64,000 nt of DNA from Leptospira fainei serovar Hurstbridge str. BUT 6 (lineage in GTDB: Bacteria; Spirochaetota; Leptospiria; Leptospirales; Leptospiraceae): positions 310,001 to 374,000 of the forward strand of contig NZ_AKWZ02000010.1 of assembly GCF_000306235.2 (NCBI RefSeq). Direction: 5' to 3'. Both the position numbers and the translations under genes were made by a program. The notes below the pieces were generated by a model. It did not search any database. It was not told where the DNA came from and saw nothing but the letters and a program-made list of their open reading frames with translations. Positions 1 to 9,483 of the stretch are shown here, one piece after another. Each line of letters begins with the position of its first letter. The first letter of the stretch is position 1.

Positions 1-316
1 GCTTTACCTTCGGGGAAATTTTATAGGAATAGTCCCTAGTTCTCGGTCCGTGAACTGTACCACCGCCGACCCATTGAGGAGCGCGAATGGAACCTTGGCG
101 AGCGCGGCCTGTTCCTTTTTGGGCCCAGGGTTTCTTACCGCCGCCCGAAACTTCCGCACGGGTTTTTGTATGATGGTTCCCGGAACGTAGGTTAGCGTTC
201 TCAGCCTTGATGGCATCGTAGATCGCTCCGCTGCTATACTTGGATTCGAAAACTGCCGCAGGCAATTCGATTTCCGAGAGCAGCTTTCCTTCTTTTGAGT
301 ACTTCTGTGCTTTCAT
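1..316 (-). CDS. rplD: 50S ribosomal protein L4, N-terminal part (3' end outside window)
   Basis: L4 of the large ribosomal subunit binds 23S rRNA and lines part of the exit tunnel. Reading down from the ATG at 316-314 gives [10 protein letters not shown], then the family signature [19 protein letters not shown] around residues 67-85. The reading frame is open to base 1, so about 105 codons are present and the C-terminal half lies outside the window. It starts 15 bp after the rplC stop, in the order expected for the S10 operon. A different open frame over 4-216 is only a shadow of this gene. Confidence 0.93.
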   Translation of the reverse strand, partial: MKAQKYSKEGKLLSEIELPAAVFESKYSSGAIYDAIKAENANLRSGNHHTKTRAEVSGGGKKPWAQKGTGRARQGSIRAPQWVGGGTVHGPRTRDYSYKISPKVK

Positions 317-331
317 CACTCTACCGGATCT

Positions 332-952
332 TTATATCTTCTCGATGGTTACGATCGTGTTCGCTGGACCCGGAACGGAACCGCTGACAAATACCAGATT
401 TTCCGCTTCGTGAATACGAACCACTTTTAGATTCAGAACAGTTTTGGTATCGGAACCTGTACGGCCCGGGAGTTTTCGTCCTTTAAATACCCTTCCTGGT
501 GTCGTGTTGGAACCCATTGAACCTGGGTGTCTATGAAAACGAGAACCGTGAGCGCCTGGTCCTCCATGGTGTCCGTAACGTTTAATCACACCTTGGAAAC
601 CTTTTCCTTTGCTGGTGCCGGTTACCTTAACGGTATCCGCAACCGCAAACACATCTTGCGCTTTCAATTCCGCGCCAGGAGCAGGCTGATCGCCGAAATC
701 CCGGAATTCCTTCAACACTCTCTTCGGAGTCAGTCCAGCCTTGACCAAATGTCCCTTTTGGGCTTTGGACAGGTGTTTTTCTTTATCGTCCTGAAAAGCC
801 AACTGAATCGCTTCGTATCCGTCTTTCTCGACGGACTTCACTTGGGAAACTGCGCAGGGACCTACCTCTAAGACGGTTACAGGAATAATATTTCCTTGCT
901 CGTCGAAGATTTGGGACATCCCTATCTTTTTACCGATTAATCCCTTTGCCAT
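332..952 (-). CDS. rplC: 50S ribosomal protein L3
   Basis: L3 is an early assembly protein of the large subunit that reaches the peptidyl-transferase centre. The protein (206 residues, the usual length) starts [16 protein letters not shown] and holds the conserved central loop with [22 protein letters not shown] followed by PGSMG and [10 protein letters not shown] purine-rich Shine-Dalgarno (AGGGAAG) precedes the ATG. It lies 11 bp downstream of rpsJ and 15 bp upstream of rplD, so it is transcribed with them in the S10 operon. Confidence 0.97.
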   Translation of the reverse strand: MAKGLIGKKIGMSQIFDEQGNIIPVTVLEVGPCAVSQVKSVEKDGYEAIQLAFQDDKEKHLSKAQKGHLVKAGLTPKRVLKEFRDFGDQPAPGAELKAQDVFAVADTVKVTGTSKGKGFQGVIKRYGHHGGPGAHGSRFHRHPGSMGSNTTPGRVFKGRKLPGRTGSDTKTVLNLKVVRIHEAENLVFVSGSVPGPANTIVTIEKI

Positions 953-963
953 TGCTTCTTCCC

Positions 964-1272
964 TTAGGATTTAATGTCCACAGACACGCCAGCCGGGAGC
1001 TGCAATTTCATCAGAGCTTCAACCGTATCTTCATTCGTGTCGAGGATGTCGATGAGCCGCTTGTGAGTTTTCATCTCAAACTGCTCTCTTGATTTTTTGT
1101 TTACGTGAGGAGAACGGAGCACTGTATAGATTTCCTTCTTCGTTGGAAGAGGAATCGGACCGGAGACTGTAGCTCCGGTCCTTTTGGCAGTGGCAACTAT
1201 CTCGTAAGTCGATTGGTCGATCAACTTATGATCGAAAGCTTTAAGCTTTACTCTGATCTTTTGGCCAGCCAT
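964..1272 (-). CDS. rpsJ: 30S ribosomal protein S10
   Basis: S10 is a small-subunit protein that also serves as NusE in antitermination complexes. The 102-residue product from [15 protein letters not shown] to VSVDIKS has the usual length. It contains the S10 signatures [20 protein letters not shown] and [11 protein letters not shown]. The frame stays open 19 codons further upstream, but that stretch overlaps the end of tuf and does not look like S10, so the ATG at 1272 is chosen. It sits 10 bp after tuf, so tuf and the S10 operon are contiguous here. Confidence 0.96.
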   Translation of the reverse strand: MAGQKIRVKLKAFDHKLIDQSTYEIVATAKRTGATVSGPIPLPTKKEIYTVLRSPHVNKKSREQFEMKTHKRLIDILDTNEDTVEALMKLQLPAGVSVDIKS

Positions 1273-1282
1273 TCCCTTACTC

Positions 1283-2488
1283 TTACTCGGTGATCTCAGC
1301 CACGACGCCGGAACCAATGGTCTTTCCACCTTCGCGAATTGCGAATTTGAGACCTTTATCCATTGCGATCGGGTGAATCAACTCGATACTCATAGTTACG
1401 TTGTCACCAGGCATAACCATTTCCATTCCGGAAGGCAGGTTACAAACACCGGTGATGTCGGTGGTTCTGAAGTAGAACTGCGGACGATAGTTGTTGAAGA
1501 ATGGGGTGTGACGTCCGCCTTCATCTTTCGTAAGAACGTAAACTTCCGCGTTGAACTTCTTATGAGGAGTGATTGAACCCGGTTTAGCGAGAACCTGTCC
1601 TCTTTCGATGTCTTCTTTTTTGGTTCCACGAAGAAGAGCGCCGATATTGTCGCCTGCTTCTGCAGAATCAAGTAGCTTGCGGAACATCTCAATACCGGTA
1701 ACGACAGTCTTGGTAGTAGGACGAATTCCTACGATCTCGACTTCGTCGTTGATTTTGAGGGTTCCTTGCTCAACACGACCCGTAGCAACAGTTCCACGAC
1801 CAGTGATAGAGAATACGTCCTCTACCGGCATCAGGAACGGCTTGTCTACGATACGTTTTGGATTCGGAACGTAAGTATCCAGAGCTTCCATCAATTTGAT
1901 AATCGATTTCGTTCCAAGTTCCGAATCATCGCCTTCGAGGGCTTTGAGGGCTGAACCGTAAACGATCGGGGTATCATCGCCTGGGAAGTTGTATTTGTTC
2001 AGAAGGTCGCGAACGTCCATCTCAACCATTTGGATCATTTCTTCACGCTCATCATCTGCGAGCATGTCCGCTTTGTTGATGTATACGATTATATAAGGAA
2101 CGCCTACCTGACGAGCGAGCAGGATATGCTCTTTTGTTTGAGGCATTGGTCCGTCTGTTGCAGAAACAACCAAGATAGCTGCGTCCATCTGAGCAGCTCC
2201 GGTGATCATGTTCTTAACATAGTCAGCGTGACCTGGACAGTCAACGTGAGCATAGTGACGGTTTGCAGTCTCATACTCCTGGTGAGAAGTAGCGATCGTT
2301 ATTCCGCGGGCTTTTTCCTCAGGTGCGTTGTCGATTTGGTCGTAGGCGACAGCTTTGTTTTTACCGCCCAGCACTTTCGCGAGGGTTGTGGTAATTGCTG
2401 CAGTTAGGGTGGTTTTCCCGTGGTCTACGTGCCCGATCGTTCCGACGTTTAAGTGAGGTTTGGACCTGTCGAATTTCTCCTTAGCCAT
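1283..2488 (-). CDS. tuf: Translation elongation factor Tu
   Basis: EF-Tu carries aminoacyl-tRNA to the ribosomal A site as a GTP complex. The 401-residue protein has G1 GHVDHGKT (residues 19-26), the effector region ARGITI, G3 DCPGH and G4 NKAD (more often NKCD or NKVD), followed by domains 2 and 3 with [12 protein letters not shown] and the C-terminal GGRHTPFF and [10 protein letters not shown] motifs. AAGGAG lies 12 nt before the ATG. It follows the EF-G-like gene by 47 bp and precedes rpsJ by 10 bp. No second tuf is present in the window. Confidence 0.98.
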   Translation of the reverse strand: MAKEKFDRSKPHLNVGTIGHVDHGKTTLTAAITTTLAKVLGGKNKAVAYDQIDNAPEEKARGITIATSHQEYETANRHYAHVDCPGHADYVKNMITGAAQMDAAILVVSATDGPMPQTKEHILLARQVGVPYIIVYINKADMLADDEREEMIQMVEMDVRDLLNKYNFPGDDTPIVYGSALKALEGDDSELGTKSIIKLMEALDTYVPNPKRIVDKPFLMPVEDVFSITGRGTVATGRVEQGTLKINDEVEIVGIRPTTKTVVTGIEMFRKLLDSAEAGDNIGALLRGTKKEDIERGQVLAKPGSITPHKKFNAEVYVLTKDEGGRHTPFFNNYRPQFYFRTTDITGVCNLPSGMEMVMPGDNVTMSIELIHPIAMDKGLKFAIREGGKTIGSGVVAEITE

Positions 2489-2535
2489 AGTGCTTTTAAA
2501 CTCCTTACTTGTTAACGAACCCTCACGGGACTCAT

Positions 2536-4413
2536 TTAATGCAATACAGAATGGTGATCAAAGTCAAAAAGGGTGTCCAAAGATAGGACGCCCCTTCCCT
2601 GAGCCATATTTCTAAGAACACCGCTAAAGCCAAGCAAGTTTTGCGCAGCAGCACTTGCTTGGATCAAGGAGCGGCCTTCCGTAACCGAAATTACTTTCCG
2701 AATCTTTGCCTCTCGCTTAGCTAAACTTGCCAAGACATCTCCTAGATAAGAATCCGGTAATAGAATCTCCATCTCGGAAAGAGGACCAATATGATCCGTG
2801 TTAGACGGAATTATGTCCTTTAAGCCCTTGATAACAGCCACCTTCACAAGAGAAGAAAAATCAAGTTCCGAACCGTCCTTAGGAGGATCGAAAGCTTCGA
2901 CGATCAAACTCAAGCCGAGGATTTCTTCCCCAGCCTGTCCCGTGGCAGTCACTTCTGCAAATGCAGATTCGATTGCCTTTTCTACTTCTTCCGGTAGCTG
3001 TATTTTAAACCGCACTCCCTTGGAGAAACTGTGAGAGCTTTCCAAGGACGCGAGCACCTGACCGCTCGAGACTTTTTGATCGAACGCGGTATGCTGAAAT
3101 GCGACCTTTTTAACCAAATTTTTCCAAAGTGCAAATCTTGCAATATGTATTCCGCTGGTCTGAAAACTTTTTGGAAAGAACTCCTTTAAGCGAGAAAGTG
3201 CGATCTCAAGATGCAATTCTCCCATCCCTGATAAGCGAAATTGTCCTGTTTCGGGTAGAATGCCTATCTCCAAGCTCGTGTCTACCCAAGCCAACTCTTC
3301 TAACCCTCGCCAAAGCTCTTCGCGATCCTCGCCCTTTTCCGGTTCGAGAATAAGATGAAATTGTTTTCTGATTGGAGACAATAAGCTGCTTTTTTCCGAC
3401 TTATGTCCCCAAAGAACATCTCCCGGTTTCAAAAACAACAAGCAGTCGGTGGCAAGGAGTTCGCCTACCGCTGCCTGGTTCGCTTCTTCATGCTCTCTTG
3501 CGGAAACTCGGTAAATAGTATTCATGGAGCCGACTTCTTGTTCGGAATGAAATTTGTCTCCTACCCGAATGGGAGTCCATGCCTGAAAATACAGTAACTT
3601 ACCTAGATCGGGATGGATCTCTCTCTTGAATACCACTCCCGATGCTCCAGGTATCGAAGGTTTCAGCATAGGTTTTCCCGTTGCTAGAAGCTCCAAAAAA
3701 CGCAAAAGTTCCGATATCCCCTGCCCATGCAGCGCTGAACCGCCGAGAACAGGAAATACTTTGCCGCTCCAAAACCCTTTCACAAGCCCGCTCTTGGCCA
3801 AGGACGAAATATCATCAGGGTTCTTAAGATAGCCTTCCGAAAGCTGCGGGTCCCATTCCAGAAGAGGAAGAAGTTCGTCCTCTCTTCCGGTGCCTTCTAA
3901 TACCGGAAGACTAAAATCGTCGCGGAACATCAGGATAGGCTCCGTACCTAGGGCAACTTCTAGATCGACTAATGAAGATAGAATATCCGCTCCCTGACGA
4001 TCGAGTTTATTCAAGAAAAATAAAATAGGTTTTTGAGCCTTGCGAAGAGATTCGACATTTTGAAACGTTTGCGACTTCAAGCCTTCGAACGAATCTATCA
4101 GAACCAGTCCTAAATCCACCGCCAAAAGAGATGCGTTAGCCTGAGGCTGAAAGTCCAAATGACCGGGATTATCCACGAATTGTAGAAGTAATCGCCGACT
4201 CTCCGCATTCGGCCACGGAATCCTAGCGACGGTAGATTGAATCGAGATACCGCGCTCTATTTCCTCTGTCAGATAATCCGATTCTGTGGTCCCCTCCTCT
4301 ATGCTGCCTGGACTAGAAATCCGTCCGGTTTCGAACAAAATTCTTTCGAGCAAGGTGGTTTTGCCGGCGTCAATGTGCGCGAAGATACCGGGATTAAGAA
4401 GGGGGAGATCCAT
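2536..4413 (-). CDS. EF-G-like translational GTPase (divergent, short)
   Basis: The protein belongs to the EF-G/Tet ribosomal-protection branch of translational GTPases. From the ATG at 4413 it has G1 [10 protein letters not shown]2 RGISIQST, G3 DNPGH (canonical DTPGH) and G4 NKLD. Further on come the EF-G hallmark GMGELHLEI and a C-terminal [10 protein letters not shown] segment like domain V of EF-G. At about 625 residues it is shorter than canonical EF-G (about 700) and close in size to Tet(M). An ATG 18 codons upstream (4467) is also possible; neither start has a good Shine-Dalgarno, but 4413 begins directly before the conserved GTPase core. It occupies the fusA position of the str operon. 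Whether it is the main EF-G, a recycling factor or a protection factor cannot be decided; divergence suggests a secondary paralogue. Confidence 0.8.
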   Translation of the reverse strand: MDLPLLNPGIFAHIDAGKTTLLERILFETGRISSPGSIEEGTTESDYLTEEIERGISIQSTVARIPWPNAESRRLLLQFVDNPGHLDFQPQANASLLAVDLGLVLIDSFEGLKSQTFQNVESLRKAQKPILFFLNKLDRQGADILSSLVDLEVALGTEPILMFRDDFSLPVLEGTGREDELLPLLEWDPQLSEGYLKNPDDISSLAKSGLVKGFWSGKVFPVLGGSALHGQGISELLRFLELLATGKPMLKPSIPGASGVVFKREIHPDLGKLLYFQAWTPIRVGDKFHSEQEVGSMNTIYRVSAREHEEANQAAVGELLATDCLLFLKPGDVLWGHKSEKSSLLSPIRKQFHLILEPEKGEDREELWRGLEELAWVDTSLEIGILPETGQFRLSGMGELHLEIALSRLKEFFPKSFQTSGIHIARFALWKNLVKKVAFQHTAFDQKVSSGQVLASLESSHSFSKGVRFKIQLPEEVEKAIESAFAEVTATGQAGEEILGLSLIVEAFDPPKDGSELDFSSLVKVAVIKGLKDIIPSNTDHIGPLSEMEILLPDSYLGDVLASLAKREAKIRKVISVTEGRSLIQASAAAQNLLGFSGVLRNMAQGRGVLSLDTLFDFDHHSVLH

Positions 4414-4718
4414 ATCGATTTCGTGGAGATCCCAGCCTGAATCGGGTAGGCGCAAGGACAACAACATTCGGGGCTTTGTTAGTCAACTTTAGGGACTCGA
4501 TGGGGAATCGATTTCAGTCGTTAACCCAGGATACCCCGCTGCGAAGAAAAAGGGGCTTGAAATAGCGAACACGCGTTCGATCGATATTTTTAAGGTTTGC
4601 TTTTCTACGAATCGCTTCTTCCAATTAAGCGCATAATCTACACCGCATTAGTCGAACGAATCGAAGAACGTTATGCGCAGTGATTTTGAATAAAGAAAAT
4701 AGTGGGAGATTTCATTCG

Positions 4719-6038
4719 ATGGAAATTAACGGAAAACAAACCAAGAACGCATGGAGAATTCTGATTCTATTATTCTTTGCGAACCTTTTGAACTTTTTTG
4801 ATCGAACAATACCTGCGATCATCATTGAGCCGATTCGTCATGAATGGAATTTGACCGATCTTCAACTTGGATTTATAGGTTCCGCATTTACAATCATATA
4901 TGCGATGGCCGGCATTCCGTTGGGACGCCTTGCCGATAGCGGGATTCGTAAAAAAATCATGGGTTGGGGATTAGCCGCCTGGAGTGCGTTTACAGCGATT
5001 AACGGGCTCGCTTGGAATTATACCTCTTTTCTATTCGTTAGAATGGCGGTGGGAATCGGCGAAGCTAGTTATGCTCCCGCAGCAAACTCTCTGATCGGCG
5101 ATCTATTTCCGGCTCATAAGAGAGCGCGTGCAATGGGCGTTTTTATGCTAGGGTTACCGCTCGGGCTGGTGCTCGCTTTCTTTACGGTCGGCGCAATGGT
5201 TAAATCTTTCGGGACTTGGCGTGCTCCGTTTTTTATCGCTGCAATTCCGGGAATTCTATTGGCCGTCTTTTTGTTTTTCATCAAGGAACCGGAAAGAGGT
5301 GCAGCCGAAATCGTTTCGATATCCAAGAAACCGATCGATCGTCCGATATATACGGTAATGAAAAATCGCACCATGTGGTGGATTATTCTTTCGGGTCTAA
5401 CTTTCAATTTCGCGGCGTATTCGGTGAATACCTTCTTAGTCTCCTTACTCCAACGATACTTTCATATTTCCTTAACTAGTGCGGCAGTGACCACCGGCTT
5501 CATCGTCGGTATTACCGGACTTGTCGGCTTAACCGTCGGCGGTTGGATCGCGGATAAAATTCATCAAAAGTCGGAGCGCGGACGTTTGCTCTTTGGAGCC
5601 ATAAATCTTTTGGTATCCGGGATCGCAATTTGGTATGCCCTAAGACAATCGGATGAATTCATAATTTCTTTTACGATCCTATTCGCTCTCGGTTGGCTTG
5701 CCTCTTATAATTATTATACTTGCGTATATCCCGCCATTCAGGACGTCATCGAACCCAGACTCCGAGCCACGGCAATGGCGCTTTACTTTGCGGCAATGTA
5801 TTTACTCGGAGGCGCTGCGGGCCCGGCAGTCGTAGGTTGGCTCTCCGACTATCTAGCTCGAGCCGCGATGGTTCGCGCCGGAGCGATCGAGATTACGGAA
5901 CAATTCAAAGCGGTAGGCTTGCACGACTCGCTGTATTTAATTCCCGTTATGGTATTTGCAACCGCTGCCTTTGTTTTTTTGGCTTCCAGAAGCTTTCCCG
6001 AAGACGCGGCTAATATGAAGCGGGAGATGTCTAGTTGA
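4719..6038 (+). CDS. Major facilitator superfamily transporter, Spinster-like
   Basis: This is a 12-helix secondary carrier of the MFS. The first helix reads ILLFFANLLNFFDRTIPA, typical of Spinster/Spns-like members, with the loop 2-3 MFS motif GxLADxGxRKK (GRLADSGIRKK) and GEASYAPAANSLIGDLFP in helices 4-5. Spinster proteins in eukaryotes move sphingolipids or lysolipids, but bacterial members have varied or unknown substrates, so no substrate is assigned. A GTG at 4680 is in frame, but GGGAG lies about 10 nt before the ATG at 4719, which is preferred (439 residues). It is divergent from the EF-G-like gene and convergent with the next gene. Confidence 0.85.
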   Translation: MEINGKQTKNAWRILILLFFANLLNFFDRTIPAIIIEPIRHEWNLTDLQLGFIGSAFTIIYAMAGIPLGRLADSGIRKKIMGWGLAAWSAFTAINGLAWNYTSFLFVRMAVGIGEASYAPAANSLIGDLFPAHKRARAMGVFMLGLPLGLVLAFFTVGAMVKSFGTWRAPFFIAAIPGILLAVFLFFIKEPERGAAEIVSISKKPIDRPIYTVMKNRTMWWIILSGLTFNFAAYSVNTFLVSLLQRYFHISLTSAAVTTGFIVGITGLVGLTVGGWIADKIHQKSERGRLLFGAINLLVSGIAIWYALRQSDEFIISFTILFALGWLASYNYYTCVYPAIQDVIEPRLRATAMALYFAAMYLLGGAAGPAVVGWLSDYLARAAMVRAGAIEITEQFKAVGLHDSLYLIPVMVFATAAFVFLASRSFPEDAANMKREMSS

Positions 6039-6092
6039 AATCTAGGCACCTCCTAATCGGAAAATTTCCGTAAGCTAATCGCAGGCTTTTCC

Positions 6093-6521
6093 TTACTTTT
6101 TGCCCAATCGAATCAGCGTGAGCACGATACAAATGGAGGATAAGGTCGATGTCCATGCGGGTAACGGAAAGAAATAAACGAATTCAATAACTGCCAGGCC
6201 GGATAGATTGAATAGGATCGGGTACAGTAGATTTTTTGCGTTCTGGGGATTTGATACCGCTATGCCGCCGAGAATCCATAATAGAATCGTAATAGACAAG
6301 AGAGCTACGGACAATGCAATCCCCATTCCGTAGTAAAAATCGTCATAAGAACGGTTCGTCATTTTTCCCATCATCGGAACCTTTACCTCGGACATCGTCT
6401 GAATTAAGGCTTTAGCCGGAGGATCCTGAACGTTTTTTCTTGTCTGCATGCCGAACGTATGGCCGACGGCGTGGAAAAGAATTAAAAATGACGCTATCCG
6501 TAATAATATCTTAGGATTCAT
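6093..6521 (-). CDS. Small four-helix membrane protein, unknown function
   Basis: The 142-residue protein has four predicted membrane segments (about residues 5-22, 66-90, 97-115 and 118-138). Helix 1 contains HAVGHTFG, a His-bearing pattern also seen in other small leptospiral membrane proteins of unknown role. AAAGG lies 8 nt upstream of the ATG, supporting the start. It is followed on the same strand, 45 bp upstream, by the VOC-family gene, and the two may be cotranscribed. I do not recognise a function. Confidence 0.7.
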   Translation of the reverse strand: MNPKILLRIASFLILFHAVGHTFGMQTRKNVQDPPAKALIQTMSEVKVPMMGKMTNRSYDDFYYGMGIALSVALLSITILLWILGGIAVSNPQNAKNLLYPILFNLSGLAVIEFVYFFPLPAWTSTLSSICIVLTLIRLGKK

Positions 6522-6566
6522 AGTTTCTACCTTTCTAAATGAGTTAAAATTTGAACGTTACTTAAA

Positions 6567-6932
6567 TTATGGATTTTGCAATCCGATTCGATTCCCTTCA
6601 GTATCTAAAAAAAATCCTATATATCCCGCTTCGGGAGAAAGAAACGTTTTCTTCAATGTAACTTGCCCGCCCGCAGCTTCGACTTTTTGCAAAATCTTAT
6701 CCAGGTCCGGCCCTCCGTCCAGATAAACTACGATCCCGTTATCGGACGGTGAGTATGATTCCCCTTGAACCAAGGCGCCGCAATTAAAAGAGTCTTCGCT
6801 CGGGAAAATCGCATATTTGATGGGGCCTATTTCCGTGCGGTGAAATTCGATTCCTAATATTCCGGAGTAAAATCCGACGGCCCTATCCAAGTTCATGACA
6901 GGGATCTCAATCCAGTTGGTTAGATGTTTCAT
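6567..6932 (-). CDS. VOC (glyoxalase/bleomycin-resistance fold) family protein
   Basis: A single vicinal-oxygen-chelate module of 121 residues. It begins NWIEIPVMNLDRAVGFYSGILG, the typical beta-alpha start of the fold with the motif AxxFYxxxLG, and ends with the usual FxDxEGNRIGL segment (FFLDTEGNRIGLQNP). The family includes glyoxalase I, dioxygenases and drug-binding proteins. The metal ligands are not clear enough to assign a reaction. It lies between a small membrane protein and an AraC-type regulator on the same strand. Confidence 0.85.
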   Translation of the reverse strand: MKHLTNWIEIPVMNLDRAVGFYSGILGIEFHRTEIGPIKYAIFPSEDSFNCGALVQGESYSPSDNGIVVYLDGGPDLDKILQKVEAAGGQVTLKKTFLSPEAGYIGFFLDTEGNRIGLQNP

Positions 6933-7007
6933 ATTTCCTCTATCGTAGATTTGAATGAGAAAACGATAATCGATCCGATCGCGATTGTATTGTAAAAATG
7001 GGACATT

Positions 7008-7823
7008 CTAATCGGGAAATAGTTTTCCATAATCGGTCGCTTCCTCTATGTAACGCCCGGGAGAACTTCCGGTAAACCTGCGGAAATCTTTGATGAAATG
7101 AGCCTGGTCATAATAACGATCGTAGAAAATTCGATCCTGTAATCTCGATGATTTCCGGTTTTTAACGATTTTATAAATGGATTGAAATCGAAAAACATTG
7201 GCCAATAGTTTCGGGCCGACACCGATCGTTTCCATAAATCTTCGGTTGAGATGGCGCCTTGAAAAACCTAATTCGAGAGATAGTTCTTGAATGGTTTTTC
7301 GGCCAGCGTTCATTCGCAAATCCCGTACGGCATATTCGATTAGCGAGTCACGATTTTTCTTTCGTCTTAATCGTTGAATTAAGCGGTTTTGAATGAACTC
7401 CACCTTCAATTCCACCGAAGGAAGATCCATGAGGATTTCTTCCCATTCGCGAATTTTGTCGCCAAATAAGTCCGCTGCGCTCAGGGTCATATTCGCAATC
7501 TCGGACATAGGCAAATCGAAAAAACGATAAGCGGCTTCGGGTTGTAAAATAATCCCGATCGTTCCTAATCCTTGCTCGAAATTCAGATACCCGGGTTCCG
7601 TTCTCATTCCTGAAATAATTAAATTGGAAGTGCGGTGAAGCCGTCCCCGATCCGCGATGGTACAACGGATATTCCCGTAAAAGGGAAAAATAATCTTAAT
7701 TTCCCCGTCGGGAACTATCAACCAACTAGGCAAAACGATTTCCTTTCCTCGATTTTGATGAACCCATATTTTGGCGATCGAATCCCGTAATTCTCTCTTC
7801 GGTTTGAAAAAAGTAATATCCAT
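7008..7823 (-). CDS. AraC-family transcriptional regulator
   Basis: The C-terminal third holds two helix-turn-helix units: TIQELSLELGFSRRHLNRRFMETIGVGPK, then YYDQAHFIKDFRRFTGSSPGRY, the AraC signature. The N-terminal part (MDITFFKPKRELRDSIAKIW...) resembles the sensor domain found in many stand-alone AraC proteins. The frame extends upstream to 8042, but that extension overlaps the neighbouring membrane-protein gene and is unlike the family, so the ATG at 7823 is preferred (271 residues). Its targets are unknown; the flanking VOC and TMEM175-like genes are candidates. Confidence 0.83.
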   Translation of the reverse strand: MDITFFKPKRELRDSIAKIWVHQNRGKEIVLPSWLIVPDGEIKIIFPFYGNIRCTIADRGRLHRTSNLIISGMRTEPGYLNFEQGLGTIGIILQPEAAYRFFDLPMSEIANMTLSAADLFGDKIREWEEILMDLPSVELKVEFIQNRLIQRLRRKKNRDSLIEYAVRDLRMNAGRKTIQELSLELGFSRRHLNRRFMETIGVGPKLLANVFRFQSIYKIVKNRKSSRLQDRIFYDRYYDQAHFIKDFRRFTGSSPGRYIEEATDYGKLFPD

Positions 7824-8001
7824 AAGATCACGTCCACATAGATCTCTCAGTCTCTTTAAGTATATTCCCTGAGCATGGTTCACTTTGCGATGAATACGGG
7901 AAAAGACCAGGATCTTCGACGAAAAATTATCGAACCTAAACGAAAAGAAGTCAATTAAGTTCGAAGCCGGAGATTGAACGATTAAAACGGATCGGAGAAA
8001 T

Positions 8002-8643
8002 TTATCGGATTGATCTCCGTTGAAATCTTGGCGCAATCGCATAGTTCAACTGTATCAAAAATATTGCGATAATGCTTAGATAATTATTTATAAAGCAAAG
8101 TAAGGCCGCGGCAGCGTAAAGAAGCTGTGCATAAAGCACCCGATTCCGAATCGTTTTATCGATCTTGCCAATCATCGAATGCTTCGAATCAACGAGACCG
8201 TTTTTATACGCGTATGCCCAATGAAAATAGATGGTGGTACCGAGTAGAACGATATTGAGCCAATATAAACCTATCGCAGTTTTAAATTCGATGAATTCGC
8301 TCAGAAAGGCGGTCGTAAACGGTAAGAGCGTTACGAAAGCAAGATATAGGATGGATATCCAGCTTAAATGACGATCGCTTCGAACGATGAACGTATATTG
8401 CATTGAATGTCCGACCCAAAATATTCCAAGAGTAATGAAACTCAAACAATAGCTTAAGAGCTTATGCGAAATTGAAATCAGATAAACGCACAAATCCGTT
8501 TCAGAACGAATCGTCTCCGCAATCGGAACTTTTACATCCAGTATTAAAAGAGTGAATGCAACGGCAAAAACTCCGTCAGCCAAAGCTTCGGTGCGATGAA
8601 TTCTCTGTCCGGCTATTTCATTATAGTTATTGGTTCCGGACAT
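8002..8643 (-). CDS. TMEM175-family (DUF1211) six-helix membrane protein, putative K+ channel
   Basis: The 213-residue protein starts with the TMEM175 first-helix signature: R-T-E-A-L-A-D-G-V-F-A-V-A-F-T-L-L, then LDVKVP. Bacterial TMEM175 proteins are tetrameric potassium channels with six helices per subunit, which matches the hydrophobicity seen here. The family's Phe-Ser-Asp (FSD) motif is LAD here: the Asp is kept but the Phe and Ser are changed. The 3' end overlaps only the doubtful upstream extension of the AraC gene. Confidence 0.8.
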   Translation of the reverse strand: MSGTNNYNEIAGQRIHRTEALADGVFAVAFTLLILDVKVPIAETIRSETDLCVYLISISHKLLSYCLSFITLGIFWVGHSMQYTFIVRSDRHLSWISILYLAFVTLLPFTTAFLSEFIEFKTAIGLYWLNIVLLGTTIYFHWAYAYKNGLVDSKHSMIGKIDKTIRNRVLYAQLLYAAAALLCFINNYLSIIAIFLIQLNYAIAPRFQRRSIR

Positions 8644-8779
8644 TAGGAGATCTCCAAGCTTATAAGATTTAAGAAAGAAAGATTATTTCGCCGGAAAGAT
8701 AAGACTCCAGACTACTATTTTCCGAACGAACAAAATGGATAAATTACTCCAATGCCGGGCAACCTGCAGAGCTTCTTTC

Positions 8780-9223
8780 TTAAAGCCGCCAGTATGCTAA
8801 GATCATTCCTATCGTTTGAAGCGAAACGAAATAGTATGCGGCATTAATTGAAAAAAGTTTCCAAGAGCGGCCTTCCCAAGAAATGGAGCCGAATAAAAGA
8901 GGAACATAGTATCCGATCCAGGTAAAAAAAGCCGCAAAGAATCCGTATGTCCAGGCGGGTTGATCTTCTCCGACCTTCCAGGAAGAGGGTCTCCAACTAT
9001 CCACGCTATGTGCCAACACGTAAGCCGTCAAAAAGGATCCTATTACCATCAATACCATTGATTTCATCATTTGTTTGGTATCCGGTTTCATATCTTTTGG
9101 AAAACCCATTTCCGCCGCCCAAGCTTTTCCGAACAGCGGGCCATACCAAAGAAAACCGATTACTATATTCGCCAAAACTCCCGCGATAATTGCGAAATAA
9201 TTTAAATGAATTTCGGGTTGCAT
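8780..9223 (-). CDS. DUF1761 family membrane protein
   Basis: The 147-residue protein shows the DUF1761 pattern: a first helix with GVLANIVIGFLWYGPLFGKAW, then a second helix after KSMVLMVIGSFLTAYVL and two C-terminal helices with GFFAAFFTWIGYYVP and INAAYYFVSLQTIGMILAYW. Four membrane segments are expected. The function of the family is unknown. The ATG at 9223 is preceded by GGAGGG (reverse strand of ccctcc at 9228-9233), a strong ribosome-binding site. Confidence 0.82.
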   Translation of the reverse strand: MQPEIHLNYFAIIAGVLANIVIGFLWYGPLFGKAWAAEMGFPKDMKPDTKQMMKSMVLMVIGSFLTAYVLAHSVDSWRPSSWKVGEDQPAWTYGFFAAFFTWIGYYVPLLFGSISWEGRSWKLFSINAAYYFVSLQTIGMILAYWRL

Positions 9224-9483
9224 AAAGCCCTCCTAGTTTGGGTAAGCCTTATATCGTTCTTTGAAAGCGAGTCAAGTATTTATTACGGCTTCTCGGACTG
9301 CGCGACTTAGTTATCAATATTTCAATTTCCTCCATTTGTAAAGTCTGTGCAGTTGAATATAATCTCTTTAAATAGATCGGGGCTCCTGATCGGCTTGAAA
9401 TACTTTAAATATTCTTTCAATGGCTTCTTCGCTTCTTCAAAATCCTTTGCACGAAATTAATCCGAAAATTTCAAACATTCCTT

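Noticed and set aside
4..216. Open frame of 70 codons on the minus strand as a separate gene
   Set aside because: It is out of frame with, and wholly inside, rplD, whose conserved motifs read in the other frame.
1273..1329. Longer N-terminus of rpsJ
   Set aside because: It overlaps tuf and lacks similarity to S10; the ATG at 1272 gives the normal length.
2536..4413. Tetracycline-resistance gene
   Set aside because: The protein is as close to EF-G as to Tet proteins by eye, and its place in the str operon argues for a translation factor.
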